Assembly (NCBI GenBank): GCA_007119795.1
Contig: SKOZ01000031.1
Span: forward strand, 1 to 64,000
From: Planctomycetales bacterium
GTDB taxonomy: Bacteria; Planctomycetota; Planctomycetia; Pirellulales; Thermoguttaceae
Direction of reading: 5' to 3'
DNA: 64,000 bases
Notes under the pieces: generated by a model
Seen by the model: only the letters and a program-made list of their open reading frames with translations
What the model was told of the DNA's origin: nothing
The model's database searches: none
Program-made: the position numbers and the translations under genes
Shown: piece by piece, positions 18,637 to 28,037 of the stretch
Layout of the letters: each line of letters opens with the position of its first letter
Numbering within the stretch: position 1 is the first letter of the stretch

Positions 18637-19494
18637 ATGCCGATCCCCTTTACCTGCCCCCACTGCGGCACCTCCAGCAGTGTGCCCGAGCAGTACGCCG
18701 GTCAGTCGGGACCCTGCCGCCAGTGCGGCAAGTCCATTACCGTCCCCATGTCAGCCGGTCCCACGGTCACGCCGGTGCAGTCCTCCTCCGGACCGGCGAT
18801 CGTCGTGATCGTCATTGCCGTTGCCATCGTGGTGCTGCTCGTCTGTGGCGGCATTCTCGCCGCTCTGCTCCTGCCGGCCGTGTCGTCGGCCCGCGAGGCG
18901 GCGCGCCGCGCCCAGTGTTCCAATAACCTCCGCCAGATCGGCCTCGCGCTGCACAACTACCATGACGTCTACGGGACCCTCCCACCGGCTTACATTCCGG
19001 ACGAGGAGGGCCGTCCCATGCACTCCTGGCGGGTGCTGATCCTGCCGTTCCTCGGGGAGGGACCGCTCTACGACCGGTACGATTTCGACGAGCCCTGGGA
19101 CGGGCCGAACAACCGCTTCCTGGCCGACTTGATGCCCCAGGTCTACTACTGTCCCAGCGATCCCCACGAGCTGACGGAGAACACGAACTACGTAATGATC
19201 GTCGGCGAGCGGACGATATCCGACGGACCGACGGCGCGTCGGTTCGGCGAAGTGACCGACGGCACGTCGAACACGCTGGGGGTCGTGGAATCGATCGACG
19301 AAGGCATTCATTGGATGGAACCTCGCGACCTGCCCTTCGAGGAGCTGGAATTCGGCCTGATGAGCCGCCATCCGGGGGGCGGGAATGCCCTCCTGCTCGA
19401 CGGCTCGGTCCGCTTCATCAGCGCGACGATCGATCGTGAGGTCCTCCGCGCCATGGCCACCATCGACGGGGGCGAGCGGGTGGGCCTGCCGTAG
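18637..19494 (+). CDS. DUF1559 prepilin-like protein with N-terminal zinc ribbon
   Basis: Planctomycete-specific DUF1559 protein. The N-terminus is a zinc ribbon ([22 protein letters not shown]), followed by a membrane helix ([21 protein letters not shown]), then the family core [19 protein letters not shown] / [15 protein letters not shown] and the C-terminal H-X9-DG motif ([13 protein letters not shown]). Unlike classic members, the pseudopilin cleavage signature is replaced by the zinc ribbon plus helix, so it is probably an anchored form not processed by prepilin peptidase. 285 residues. Function unknown. Confidence 0.88.
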   Translation: MPIPFTCPHCGTSSSVPEQYAGQSGPCRQCGKSITVPMSAGPTVTPVQSSSGPAIVVIVIAVAIVVLLVCGGILAALLLPAVSSAREAARRAQCSNNLRQIGLALHNYHDVYGTLPPAYIPDEEGRPMHSWRVLILPFLGEGPLYDRYDFDEPWDGPNNRFLADLMPQVYYCPSDPHELTENTNYVMIVGERTISDGPTARRFGEVTDGTSNTLGVVESIDEGIHWMEPRDLPFEELEFGLMSRHPGGGNALLLDGSVRFISATIDREVLRAMATIDGGERVGLP

Positions 19495-19646
19495 GCAGAG
19501 CGGTCTGTTATGATGGAACCGCTGAGAGACGGTCCAGTTCCGCCGCGCCGGCACGCGGAAAGCCTTCGTCGTCAGACGACGGAGGCATTCGGCAGACGAA
19601 CGCCTGCGTGACGCGCGGCACCCTCTCGGATTCCCCGGAGCCCGCC

Positions 19647-22487
19647 ATGCGATCGTGTGCCCTCCTTTTCGGGTTGGTCCTGTTGCTTTGCGGTGTGGGC
19701 GCGGCGGCCAGCCCCGCAGGCGAGCCGTGCCCGATCGAGGCCGACTGGCTCCTCCAGCTCGATCGGGGGATTCCGGGAGACGCCGAACCCCTCGAGGTGA
19801 CCCTGGAGAGCGATGCCGCCGGTGCCGTGGACGGCGTCATCGACGGCACCTGGGGGTTCCACACCAAGATCGAGGCCGATCCCTGGTGGCAGGTCGACCT
19901 GGGAGAGGTGGTCGAACTGGGACGGCTGGTCCTCTACAACCGCTGCGATGCCACCGGCGAGCGGAACCGGCGGATCCTCGTCCTCCTCAGCGACGACGGT
20001 GAGGACTTCCGACAGGTCTACCAGCACGATGGCAGCGATTTCTGGGGCCACTCCGATGGCAAACCCCTGGAAGTCCAGCTTACCGGCAACCAGGCCCGCT
20101 TCGTTCGCCTGCAGCTCCCCGGCGTGAGCTACTTCCACCTCGACGAGGTCCAGGTCTTCCCGGCGGGGGGAGAACAGAACGTTGCCCTGGGCAAGCCGGC
20201 TACGCAGAGCAGCCTCAGCCAGTGGTCGACGGCCCGCCGACCCGGAGCCGCCCAGGATCGGACGTATCCGACCGAAGGGGTGATCGCCCGCGGTCGAGAG
20301 CTGGCGGACAAGCTCCGTTCGCTGGGTGCCGAGGTGGACGATCAGGTCCGCGAACTCGCCCGCGTGGGCGAGCGCCTGGCGGAGCTTCCGCAGGCTGCTC
20401 CGGCCGAGGAGCACCAGGCCTTGTACTTCGCGGCCCGCTGGGCCGTGCGGCGGATGGCCCTGCGGAACCCGCTGTTGGACTTCGACACGATCCTGTTCAC
20501 GAAGCGGATTCCTCCCGGGTTCCCCCACATGTCGGACGAATACTACGGCTGGTGGTCGCGGGGGGGCGGCGGCATCTATCTCTTGGAAGGGTTCACCACC
20601 GACCAGCCCCGCATCCGCTCGCTCACGGAAGGTTGGGAAGTGGGCAGCTTCATCCGCCCCGACATCTCCTCCGACGGCGAGCGGGTCCTTTTCGCCTATG
20701 CCCGCTTTTACCCGGAAGTGAATGAGATTGCCGACAAGGTCAACAAGGACAACCTCCCTGAGGACGCCTTCTACCAGGTCTACGAGATGGCCATCGATGG
20801 TTCCTGGGTGAGGCGGCTCACACACGGCAAGTACGACAGCTTCGACGCCCGCTACCTCCCCAACGGCGACATCGTCTTCCTCTCCACGCGGAAGGGGCAA
20901 TCCGTACAAGTGAGCCCCTGCACGGCCGGGGCAACTCTCGAAGTGCCCGATCTGCCCGACAGCTACGTCCGCTGCGGGGGCGACAACAGCCGGCCGGTGC
21001 CGGTGTTCACGCTGCACCGCATGACCCCCGACGGCCGGAACCTGCTGCCCATCTCAGCCTTCGAGAACTTCGAGTGGACGCCCTACGTTGCCGGCGACGG
21101 CCGCATCCTCTACGCCCGCTGGGACTACATCGACCGCCACAACGACCCCTTCATGAGCCTCTGGTCGAAGAACCCGGACGGCACCAACCCGCAGCTCGTT
21201 TACGGCAACTACACGGTCAGGCCGCAGTGCGTCTTCGAGGCCCAGCCGGTCCCCGGTTCCCACCAGCTCATGTTCACGGCCTCGGCGCACCACTCCAACC
21301 TGGGCGGCTCCATCGTGCTCTTCGACCGCAACCGCGGCACCGAGGGGGAATCGCCCCTGACGCGTCTGACCCCGGAAGTCCCCTTCCCGGAGACCGAGGG
21401 TTGGCCGGGCCACTACTACCTGAACCCCCACCCGCTCTCGGAGGACTTCTTCCTGGTCGCCTGGAGCGATGCCCCCCTGCCGGCGCACACGCGCCTCATG
21501 GACCCGGAGAACAACCCCATCGCCTCCATGGGCGTCTACCTCCGCGACGCGCTGGGGAACATGGAACTGCTCTACCGGGACGCGGAGATTTCCAGCCTCA
21601 CGCCGCTCCCCGTCCGGCCCCGCCAGCAGCCGCCCATCGTTGCCGAGCTTGCCGCGTGGGACGGTCCGCGGGAGGGACGCTTCCTGCTGCAGGACGTCTA
21701 CCAGGGCCTGGGCATGGAGGCACTCTCTCGCGGTACGATCCACAGCCTCCGCGTGGTGGCCGTGCCGCCGAAGGTCCAGCCGCACATGAACCAGCCGGTG
21801 CTGGGCGTCTCGGCCGAAGATCCGGGCAAGTATGTGCTGGGGACCGTCCCCGTTGCCGAGGACGGCTCGGCCTACTTCCGCGTTCCGAGCGGGGTGCCGG
21901 TTCTCTTTCAGGCTCTGGACGCCGAGGGATACGCCGTGCAGACGATGCGCTCGCTGACCTACCTGCAGCCGGGCCAGACGCTCTCGTGCATCGGCTGCCA
22001 CGAGCACCGCGACCAGTCGCCCTCGGTGGGGAGCTTTCCGCTGGCGGCCCGCACCGCGCCCGCGCGGCTGCGCCCCGGCCCGGAGGGCTCCTGGCCGCTC
22101 CGCTACGACCGGCTCGTCCAGCCGGTGCTCGATAACCACTGCGTCTCGTGCCACCATCCGGGGGCGGAAGATCCCCAGGCCGCGGCTTTCGACCTCACAC
22201 CCAGCCGGTCGTACGAGAGCCTGGTCCACTATGCGGACGGGGACCTCTTCGACCTGGCATTCGAGAAGGACCAGTCCTTCGTGGGCGAATGCCCCGCGCA
22301 GAACAGCAAGATCATGGCCCTCCTAAGGGAGGGGCATCACGATGTGCGGCTCGATTCGGAAAGCCTGGAGCGCCTGACCACCTGGATGGACACCTACGCG
22401 CACCGCCAGGGCCACTTCAGTCCGGAGCAGGAGGAAGCGCTCCACCGGCTCAGAGAGCAGTGGTCCGAGATGCTCGAACCGCGCTAG
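19647..22487 (+). CDS. HzsA-like secreted di-haem protein with discoidin domain and beta-propeller
   Basis: 946-residue exported protein. After a signal peptide it has a F5/8-type (discoidin) carbohydrate-binding fold (about residues 50-180: AVDGVIDGTWGFH, PWWQVDLGEVVELGRLVLYNR). A helical linker follows, then a TolB/WD-like propeller (about 270-740: ILFTKRIPPGFPHMSDEYYG, PDISSDGERVLFAYARFYP), and finally two c-type haem motifs, CIGCH at 781-785 and CVSCH at 832-836. This order resembles proteins named HzsA-related after the anammox hydrazine synthase alpha subunit; there is no sign of anammox here. It probably transfers electrons or binds polymers outside the cytoplasm. The ATG at 19647 starts the signal peptide. 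A TATGAT at 19509-19514 may be a -10 element. Confidence 0.85.
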   Translation: MRSCALLFGLVLLLCGVGAAASPAGEPCPIEADWLLQLDRGIPGDAEPLEVTLESDAAGAVDGVIDGTWGFHTKIEADPWWQVDLGEVVELGRLVLYNRCDATGERNRRILVLLSDDGEDFRQVYQHDGSDFWGHSDGKPLEVQLTGNQARFVRLQLPGVSYFHLDEVQVFPAGGEQNVALGKPATQSSLSQWSTARRPGAAQDRTYPTEGVIARGRELADKLRSLGAEVDDQVRELARVGERLAELPQAAPAEEHQALYFAARWAVRRMALRNPLLDFDTILFTKRIPPGFPHMSDEYYGWWSRGGGGIYLLEGFTTDQPRIRSLTEGWEVGSFIRPDISSDGERVLFAYARFYPEVNEIADKVNKDNLPEDAFYQVYEMAIDGSWVRRLTHGKYDSFDARYLPNGDIVFLSTRKGQSVQVSPCTAGATLEVPDLPDSYVRCGGDNSRPVPVFTLHRMTPDGRNLLPISAFENFEWTPYVAGDGRILYARWDYIDRHNDPFMSLWSKNPDGTNPQLVYGNYTVRPQCVFEAQPVPGSHQLMFTASAHHSNLGGSIVLFDRNRGTEGESPLTRLTPEVPFPETEGWPGHYYLNPHPLSEDFFLVAWSDAPLPAHTRLMDPENNPIASMGVYLRDALGNMELLYRDAEISSLTPLPVRPRQQPPIVAELAAWDGPREGRFLLQDVYQGLGMEALSRGTIHSLRVVAVPPKVQPHMNQPVLGVSAEDPGKYVLGTVPVAEDGSAYFRVPSGVPVLFQALDAEGYAVQTMRSLTYLQPGQTLSCIGCHEHRDQSPSVGSFPLAARTAPARLRPGPEGSWPLRYDRLVQPVLDNHCVSCHHPGAEDPQAAAFDLTPSRSYESLVHYADGDLFDLAFEKDQSFVGECPAQNSKIMALLREGHHDVRLDSESLERLTTWMDTYAHRQGHFSPEQEEALHRLREQWSEMLEPR

Positions 22488-22599
22488 TTGCCGCGCGGCT
22501 TCCGGAATGCGGTTTCCGGGGCCATGGCTGGAGCTTGCGGGCAGGCGACGCCCTCACGTCGGGCAGGACTTGTCTTGCCCTCCCTCGGCACGGCCCCAG

Positions 22600-22719
22600 C
22601 TAGCGGCCGTCCCATCGGCCCGAGGCGGCCCAGTGCTGGTGGACCATGACATCGCCGACGATCAGGCACACGAGGAGGAACGCCAGAATGAGGGTGGCCT
22701 GGATGGCGGCGAGTGACAT
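22600..22719 (-). CDS. Small single-helix membrane peptide (39 aa)
   Basis: A very short gene on the minus strand. GAGGTG lies 5-6 bp before an ATG, and the product is MSLAAIQATLILAFLLVCLI followed by VGDVMVHQHWAASGR and a stop. The hydrophobic helix (residues 4-22) and the polar tail with H-Q-H-W make a plausible bitopic inner-membrane peptide. It is convergent with the HzsA-like gene. No family recognised; the Shine-Dalgarno sequence and composition are the only support. Confidence 0.5.
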   Translation of the reverse strand: MSLAAIQATLILAFLLVCLIVGDVMVHQHWAASGRWDGR

Positions 22720-23282
22720 GGGAACACCTCAAAGGGAGGGAGGATCACGGGGTCCGCCGGCGCAGGGTTACGGCGGCCTACCGAGACCATCATCGAAACG
22801 GAAGCGGAGGCGGCTGCAACTCCCTCTGCGCCCACGGCAACGGTCACGGAATCGGATGCGTCCCGCCAACCCGGCCAGTTTGCCTGAATCGCCTGGTCCG
22901 CGGCGCAAGTCCCGGCGCAGCAAGGCCCGGCAGGAGTCCGGTTGCCCGGCGGCCCGAGCTGAAGGGTAAGAAGGCGCTCTACCGGCCACAAATCCTCGCC
23001 CCGTGCGATGCGCTCGTATCGGGACGCCGCGAAGAGGCGGCCAGGCGCCCGCCCCCTTGTGGGGAGGCGGCGGCGTGGACTATTCTACAGAAGCTTTTCG
23101 GCCGTACGGCCAGACTCTGCGCTTGCGTGCGCCCCCGCACTCATTCGTGGGGCAAGGAGTCCCACGTCTTCGTTCCAGGCCCGCTTGGCTCCTACGGTCC
23201 CTGGGGCGAAAGAACGGGACTGGTCCCCGCGGGGTCATGTGCAAGAATACGCGAAATCCTCCTCCCGATGGCATCATGAATT
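22720..23282. other. Intergenic region upstream of pgi
   Basis: 563 bp with no gene I can support. Several frames are open on both strands because of GC content, but none combines a ribosome binding site with protein-like sequence. GGGACTGGTCCCC at about 23217 is a small palindrome reminiscent of the ends of the 95 bp repeat. Confidence 0.4.
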
Positions 23283-24692
23283 ATGGGCTCACCTATCGAT
23301 CCGCTTCGCTATGATTACTCTCCCCTGGTCGCTTCGCCGGACGCCCCTTGCGTCGTCCGCGAGACAAGGCTCGCCGAGCCAGACCTGAGTTGGCTGGTCC
23401 CGCGACTCGATTCGGCGCGGCGGGAGGTCCTCGAAGACGTGGCGCTCTTCCACAGCGGGAGACCGATCCCCGCCGAAAAGCAGCCCCTGGATGCCGCCTT
23501 CTTCGATCTTCCGGAACGCCTCTTGGATCGGGACCGGGCAGCGCTCGAGGCCATGAAGGCGACGGCCGACCGGCTCGCCGGCGAGGTGGACCGCGTGGTG
23601 GTTCTGGGCATCGGCGGGTCGTACATGGGTGCCCGGGCACTGTTCGAAGGCTGCTGCCACCCCTACCACAATGAATTGCGTCGGGAAGCCCGGCGCGACC
23701 GCCCACGGCTCTATTTCGAAGGGAACAACGTCGATAACGACGCCGCCCGCGGACTCCTCGATCTGCTCGCCGAGGAGAAGGACTGGGCGATCGTGGTCAT
23801 CAGTAAGAGCGGTGCCACGCTGGAGACGGCCGTGGCTTTGCGGCTCTTCCTCGAAGCACTCCGCCGTTCGTGCGGAGGCGACGTGTCCCTGATCCGCCGC
23901 CGCCTGGTGCCCATCACGGGGGAGCAGGGACGCCTGCGGGAGCTGGCGGAGCGGATCGGCTGTGAAGCAACGTTCCCCGTGCTCGATGGGGTGGGCGGGC
24001 GGTTCTCGGTGCTCAGCGCGGTGGGGCTGGTGCCGGCGGCGTTGCTGGGGCTCGACGTCGAGCGGCTCCTCGAAGGGGCAGCGGCCATGAACGCCTGTTT
24101 CCGCACCGCCGCCCCACTCGAATGCCCACCGCTGGCCTTCGCGGGCGTCGGCCACTGGATGGAGGCCCGCCGCGGGGCGGCCATCCGCGTTCTATCCACG
24201 TGGGGGAAGCGGCTCGAAGCCCTCGGGCTCTGGTACGACCAGTTGCTCGCCGAGAGCCTCGGCAAGCATGGCCAGGGGGCCACGCCCTTGACCGTGGTGA
24301 ACACCCGCGACCTGCACTCGCGGGGCCAGCAGCACCAGGAGGGCCGCCGCGACAAGCTGATCACGAACCTTTCCGTGGAGACGCCGCAGAGTTCGCCGCT
24401 GGCCGTGCCGCGGTCCGAATGGGACGAGGACCGGCTCAACGAGCTTGCGGGCAAGACGCTCCCGGAGGTCCTCGAGGCAGCCTTCGCGGGAACGAACCAG
24501 GCGTATCACGAGGACCGCCGGCCGACGGCCACGATCCACCTGCCCAAGCTGGACGAGGCCACCCTCGGACAGCTCTTTCAGATGCTCATGCTCTCCACGG
24601 TGGTCGAGGGGCGGTTGGTGGGGATCAACCCCTACGGCCAACCGGGCGTGGAGGCCTACAAACGCCACATGAACGAGTTTTTACGGAGGTGA
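23283..24692 (+). CDS. pgi: Glucose-6-phosphate isomerase
   Basis: Cytosolic interconversion of glucose 6-phosphate and fructose 6-phosphate. 469 residues with the SIS fold: phosphate-binding VVVLGIGGSYMGARALFE, VISKSGATLETAVALR, the signature GGRFSVLSAVGLVPAALLG, and later NQAYHEDRRPTATIHLP. The length is that of the compact bacterial type rather than the ~550-residue E. coli type. The ATG at 23283 is directly followed by family-like sequence. The next gene starts 6 bp after its stop, so they form an operon. Confidence 0.93.
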   Translation: MGSPIDPLRYDYSPLVASPDAPCVVRETRLAEPDLSWLVPRLDSARREVLEDVALFHSGRPIPAEKQPLDAAFFDLPERLLDRDRAALEAMKATADRLAGEVDRVVVLGIGGSYMGARALFEGCCHPYHNELRREARRDRPRLYFEGNNVDNDAARGLLDLLAEEKDWAIVVISKSGATLETAVALRLFLEALRRSCGGDVSLIRRRLVPITGEQGRLRELAERIGCEATFPVLDGVGGRFSVLSAVGLVPAALLGLDVERLLEGAAAMNACFRTAAPLECPPLAFAGVGHWMEARRGAAIRVLSTWGKRLEALGLWYDQLLAESLGKHGQGATPLTVVNTRDLHSRGQQHQEGRRDKLITNLSVETPQSSPLAVPRSEWDEDRLNELAGKTLPEVLEAAFAGTNQAYHEDRRPTATIHLPKLDEATLGQLFQMLMLSTVVEGRLVGINPYGQPGVEAYKRHMNEFLRR

Positions 24693-24698
24693 CGACGG

Positions 24699-25388
24699 AT
24701 GGCTACCGAATTGACCTGGCTGGGACACGGCACCTGGCTCATCGTCGCGGGCGAACACCGCATCCTGCTCGACCCCTTCCTGGACGACAACCCGCTGGCC
24801 CCGGCCCGCTCCGACGAGGTGGATGCCGACTTCCTGCTCATCTCGCACGGGCACTTCGACCACGTGAGCGATGCGGCGAAGATTGCCGAGCGGTGCGGCA
24901 GCACGGTCATCGCCAACTTCGAAATCTGCCAATGGCTCGAGCAGCAGGGGGTGGCGAAGTACCACCCGATGAACGTCGGCGGCGCCTGCCGGCAGCCGTT
25001 CGGGGTGGTGAAGATGACCATCGCCCACCACACCTCGATGCTCCCCGACGGGGCCAACGGCGGCGTCGCCGGCGGCTTTCTGATCACGTTCCCCGAGGGG
25101 AAGGTCTATTTCGCCTGCGACACCGCGCTCTTCCTGGACATGCAGTTGATCGGCGCCGCCGGCCTGGACCTGGCGGTGCTGCCCATCGGCGACAATTTCA
25201 CCATGGGTCCCGACGACGCCCTGGAGGCCGTCAAGCTGTTGCGCCCCAAGCGGGTCGTCCCCGTCCACAGCAACACCTGGCCGCTGATCGCCCAGGACGC
25301 CCCGGCCTGGGCCGAACGGGTGCGGACCCATTCCGACGCCGAGCCGATCGTCCTCGAGCCCGGCGGCAAGATCGCCCTGACCGGCTGA
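24699..25388 (+). CDS. UPF0173-type metal-dependent hydrolase (metallo-beta-lactamase fold)
   Basis: 229-residue cytosolic MBL-fold protein of the YtkL/UPF0173 group. Metal ligands are visible as SHGHFDHVSD (HxHxDH), H in AHHTSML, D in FACDTALF and H in VVPVHSNTWP. The N-terminus WLGHGTWLI is the family's usual first strand. Substrate not established for this group. GGAGG at 24687-24691, inside the end of pgi, provides the ribosome binding site, so the two are translated together. Confidence 0.88.
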   Translation: MATELTWLGHGTWLIVAGEHRILLDPFLDDNPLAPARSDEVDADFLLISHGHFDHVSDAAKIAERCGSTVIANFEICQWLEQQGVAKYHPMNVGGACRQPFGVVKMTIAHHTSMLPDGANGGVAGGFLITFPEGKVYFACDTALFLDMQLIGAAGLDLAVLPIGDNFTMGPDDALEAVKLLRPKRVVPVHSNTWPLIAQDAPAWAERVRTHSDAEPIVLEPGGKIALTG

Positions 25389-25391
25389 GGT

Positions 25392-25997
25392 TCAGCTTTC
25401 GAAGGCGGCGCGAACGGCGGGGTCGAAGAGCACCACCAGGGCCCAGATGCCGAAGGGGATGCTCAAGACGAAGCAGGGACCAATACAGGGGATGCAGGCG
25501 ATGATCGCCGCAGCCACGGCAAAGCCGTAGTTGCGGAGTTGCCGCATGTGTCCGGTGCCGACGAAGACAATCGCCGCCATCGCCAATTGGAAGGTGTTTC
25601 CCGTGAACCTGGCGATCCCCGGGCCGAAGCCGGCGGGCCCGAACGGTCCCATGCCGACAAAAGGCCGTCCGCCTGCGACGATCCCCAAGAGTTGGACCAA
25701 GAGGAAGACGGCCAACAGGACGAACCAGGCTCCGGCGAGCAATCGCAGGATCGTGGCCGGGGTGACCAACTGCTCGCGGATCTGTTCGCGAGTCAGAGAG
25801 GCGGCGGCGGTCAGGGGTGGCCGTTCGGCGGAGGTGCCGAAGGGCGTTCCGCCGGGACTTGCTTCCTGCCCGGGGGGTGGCGGGGCGGGGATGGTGAGCG
25901 TCGCTCCGCAGTGGCCGCAGCGGCTGGCCTGCCCGGCGGTACCGTCGGGCACGCGGAGCAGGGCGCCGCAGTGAGTGCAGGTGAATTCGATCGGCAT
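25392..25997 (-). CDS. Zinc-ribbon membrane protein of unknown function
   Basis: 201 residues. The N-terminus is a planctomycete-type zinc ribbon (FTCTHCGALLRVPDGTAG, CGHCGATLTIPAP), followed by a Pro-rich linker and three or four membrane helices (RLLAGAWFVLLAVFLLVQLL; FQLAMAAIVFVGTGHM; FAVAAAIIACIPCIGPCF). The CIPCIGPC stretch just before the last helix adds cysteines. I do not recognise a function; similar ribbon-plus-helix proteins are common in planctomycetes. It converges with the MBL gene (3 bp apart) and is 27 bp downstream of pheT, so it may be the tail of the pheS-pheT transcript. Confidence 0.75.
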   Translation of the reverse strand: MPIEFTCTHCGALLRVPDGTAGQASRCGHCGATLTIPAPPPPGQEASPGGTPFGTSAERPPLTAAASLTREQIREQLVTPATILRLLAGAWFVLLAVFLLVQLLGIVAGGRPFVGMGPFGPAGFGPGIARFTGNTFQLAMAAIVFVGTGHMRQLRNYGFAVAAAIIACIPCIGPCFVLSIPFGIWALVVLFDPAVRAAFES

Positions 25998-26024
25998 GGC
26001 ATGGGTTCCCGTTCGAGCGCGGCC

Positions 26025-28037
26025 TCAGCGCAGTTCGGCATTGTGGGCCTGGCGGCAGGCGGCGACGATGCGGTCGCGAATCGCGTCGGCCTGTTGGTTG
26101 GTCATCGTGCCTTCCCGCGAACGGAGCGTCAAGCTCATCAGCAGGCTCTTCCTACCCGCGCCGATCCGTTGCAGATCGCGGTACGTGTCGAGGTAATCAA
26201 GCCCTTCGAACGGCTCGCCGCTGGCTGCGCGGACCGTAGCGGCCACGTCGGCCCAGCGGACCGCCTCGTCGACCACGAGGTTCAGATCGCGCGATACCGC
26301 CGGATAGGCTGTCAGGGGAGTGTAGCGGGGGACCAGGCAGGCCGCCTCGATGAGCGGCTCGATTTTCAGTTCGGCGACGCAGGTGCGGCTGCGGAGATCG
26401 AACTGCTTGAGTCCCTCGGCCTGTATTTCGCCGAGGTATCCCAGAGTCTCGCCGTGGAGTGCAAGGTGGCAGGAGGCCGCCGGGTCGAGCGGCGGCTGGC
26501 CGCAGGGGGCGGCTTGAAGCTCGGCCGTGATCCCCAGTGCATCGAGCAGGGCTTCCACGGCGCCTTTGACCTCGCGGAAACCTCGCCCGCTGGTGACGGC
26601 GAGCATCACCGGTTCGCGGGGGAGCGGCCCTTCGTGAGGAAGGTAGACGCGGGCGATCTCGAAGAGCTCGATGTCGGGATTCGAGAGGGCCTCGTTGATC
26701 TTGCGGGCGGCAAGCAGGCTGGGGACCAGGCTGCGCCGGAGGCGATCGGCACCACGGAGGATGGTGATGCGTGTCGCCAGCGGAGCGACGTCGGTCCAAG
26801 GGCTGAAGGCCTCCGAGGCGGCCGCGTCGACGACGCTGGGGGTCACCGCTTCGTCGAATCCCAGGGCGCAGAGCGTCTGCCGGACCTTGGCGAGGACCCG
26901 ATCCTCGAGCCGCCGCGACGAAGGCGCCATGGGAACGCTGACGTCTTCGGGGATCTCCTCGTAGCCGTGGATGCGGGCTACCTCTTCGATGAGATCGGCC
27001 TCGCGCGTCAGATCGCGCCGCCAGGTGGGGGAGATTACCTCGATGCGGCGGGCTTCCTGCCGCTGCACGGCGTTACCCAGGGAGGAAAGGATGTCGCGGA
27101 CCCGTTCGGGTGGCACCTCGATGCCCAGGATGCGCTTCAGTTGGGCGAAGCGGAGGACCACCGCTTCACGGGGCTTGGGCCGGGGGCCCACATCGACCAC
27201 ACCCTGGCAGAGGACGCCGCCGGCGGCCTCGAGGATCAGTTCGCAACAGCGGCGGCTGGCCCAGTCGATGCCGTGAGAATCGACGCCGCGCTCGAAGCGA
27301 TACGAGGAGTCGCTGGCAAGGCCCAGCGTCCGCGAGGTGCTGCGGATGGAGACCGGATCGAACTCGGCGGCCTCGACCAGCACGTCCGTCGTCTCCGGAC
27401 CGATCTCCGTGGCCGCTCCTCCCATGACCCCGCCGATGGCCACCGTCCGCTCGCCGTCGGCAATCACGCACATGCCCGCCGAAAGGGCGTACTCCTTGTG
27501 ATCGATGGCCTCAATGGTTTCACCGGGGCGGGGCTCGCGGACCACGATCCGCCGGCCGCGCAGACCGGCGAAGTCGAAGGCGTGCAGCGGCTGCCCGCAT
27601 TCGAAGAGGACGTAGTTCGTCACGTCGACCACGTTGTTGATCGCCGTCACGCCGATCGCGGCCAGCCGCTGCCGCATCCACTCCGGGCTGGGGCCGATCT
27701 TCACGCCCTGGACGAGGCGGGCCGTATAACGGGTGCAGAGCCGGGGGCACTCAATGGCTACGTCGAGGAGGCTCTCGACCGCGGGGCCCGTCTCGTCGGG
27801 CAGGGCCTTGGGGATCGAGAGCGGCCGGCCGAAGAGAACGGCAATCTCGCGGGCCACGCCGATGTGCCCCAGGCAGTCGGGACGGTTGCTGGTGACCTCC
27901 AGGTCGATGGCCAGATCGCCGCCGACCTCGGCGGTCGATTCGTGGTTCAGCCCCGCCATCATCAGCCGCCGTTCGGCTTCCTCGATAGGCATATCGAGGG
28001 GGACGTACTGCTTGAGCCAGTTCCAGGAGACGATCAT
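26025..28037 (-). CDS. pheT: Phenylalanine-tRNA ligase beta subunit (short form)
   Basis: Structural and editing subunit of the heterotetrameric PheRS. 670 residues: N-terminal MIVSWNWLKQYVPLDM, the B3/B4 editing domain beginning LEVTSNRPDCLGHIGVARE, B5, the catalytic-like module, and the C-terminal ferredoxin-fold anticodon-binding domain ending NQQADAIRDRIVAACRQAH. The EMAP/OB tRNA-binding domain usually inserted after residue ~40 in the ~800-residue form is absent: NHESTAEVGGDLAIDLEV leads directly into the editing domain. No Shine-Dalgarno is visible, and 7-bp repeats lie within 10 bp of the start codon. It is downstream of pheS. Confidence 0.93.
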   Translation of the reverse strand: MIVSWNWLKQYVPLDMPIEEAERRLMMAGLNHESTAEVGGDLAIDLEVTSNRPDCLGHIGVAREIAVLFGRPLSIPKALPDETGPAVESLLDVAIECPRLCTRYTARLVQGVKIGPSPEWMRQRLAAIGVTAINNVVDVTNYVLFECGQPLHAFDFAGLRGRRIVVREPRPGETIEAIDHKEYALSAGMCVIADGERTVAIGGVMGGAATEIGPETTDVLVEAAEFDPVSIRSTSRTLGLASDSSYRFERGVDSHGIDWASRRCCELILEAAGGVLCQGVVDVGPRPKPREAVVLRFAQLKRILGIEVPPERVRDILSSLGNAVQRQEARRIEVISPTWRRDLTREADLIEEVARIHGYEEIPEDVSVPMAPSSRRLEDRVLAKVRQTLCALGFDEAVTPSVVDAAASEAFSPWTDVAPLATRITILRGADRLRRSLVPSLLAARKINEALSNPDIELFEIARVYLPHEGPLPREPVMLAVTSGRGFREVKGAVEALLDALGITAELQAAPCGQPPLDPAASCHLALHGETLGYLGEIQAEGLKQFDLRSRTCVAELKIEPLIEAACLVPRYTPLTAYPAVSRDLNLVVDEAVRWADVAATVRAASGEPFEGLDYLDTYRDLQRIGAGRKSLLMSLTLRSREGTMTNQQADAIRDRIVAACRQAHNAELR

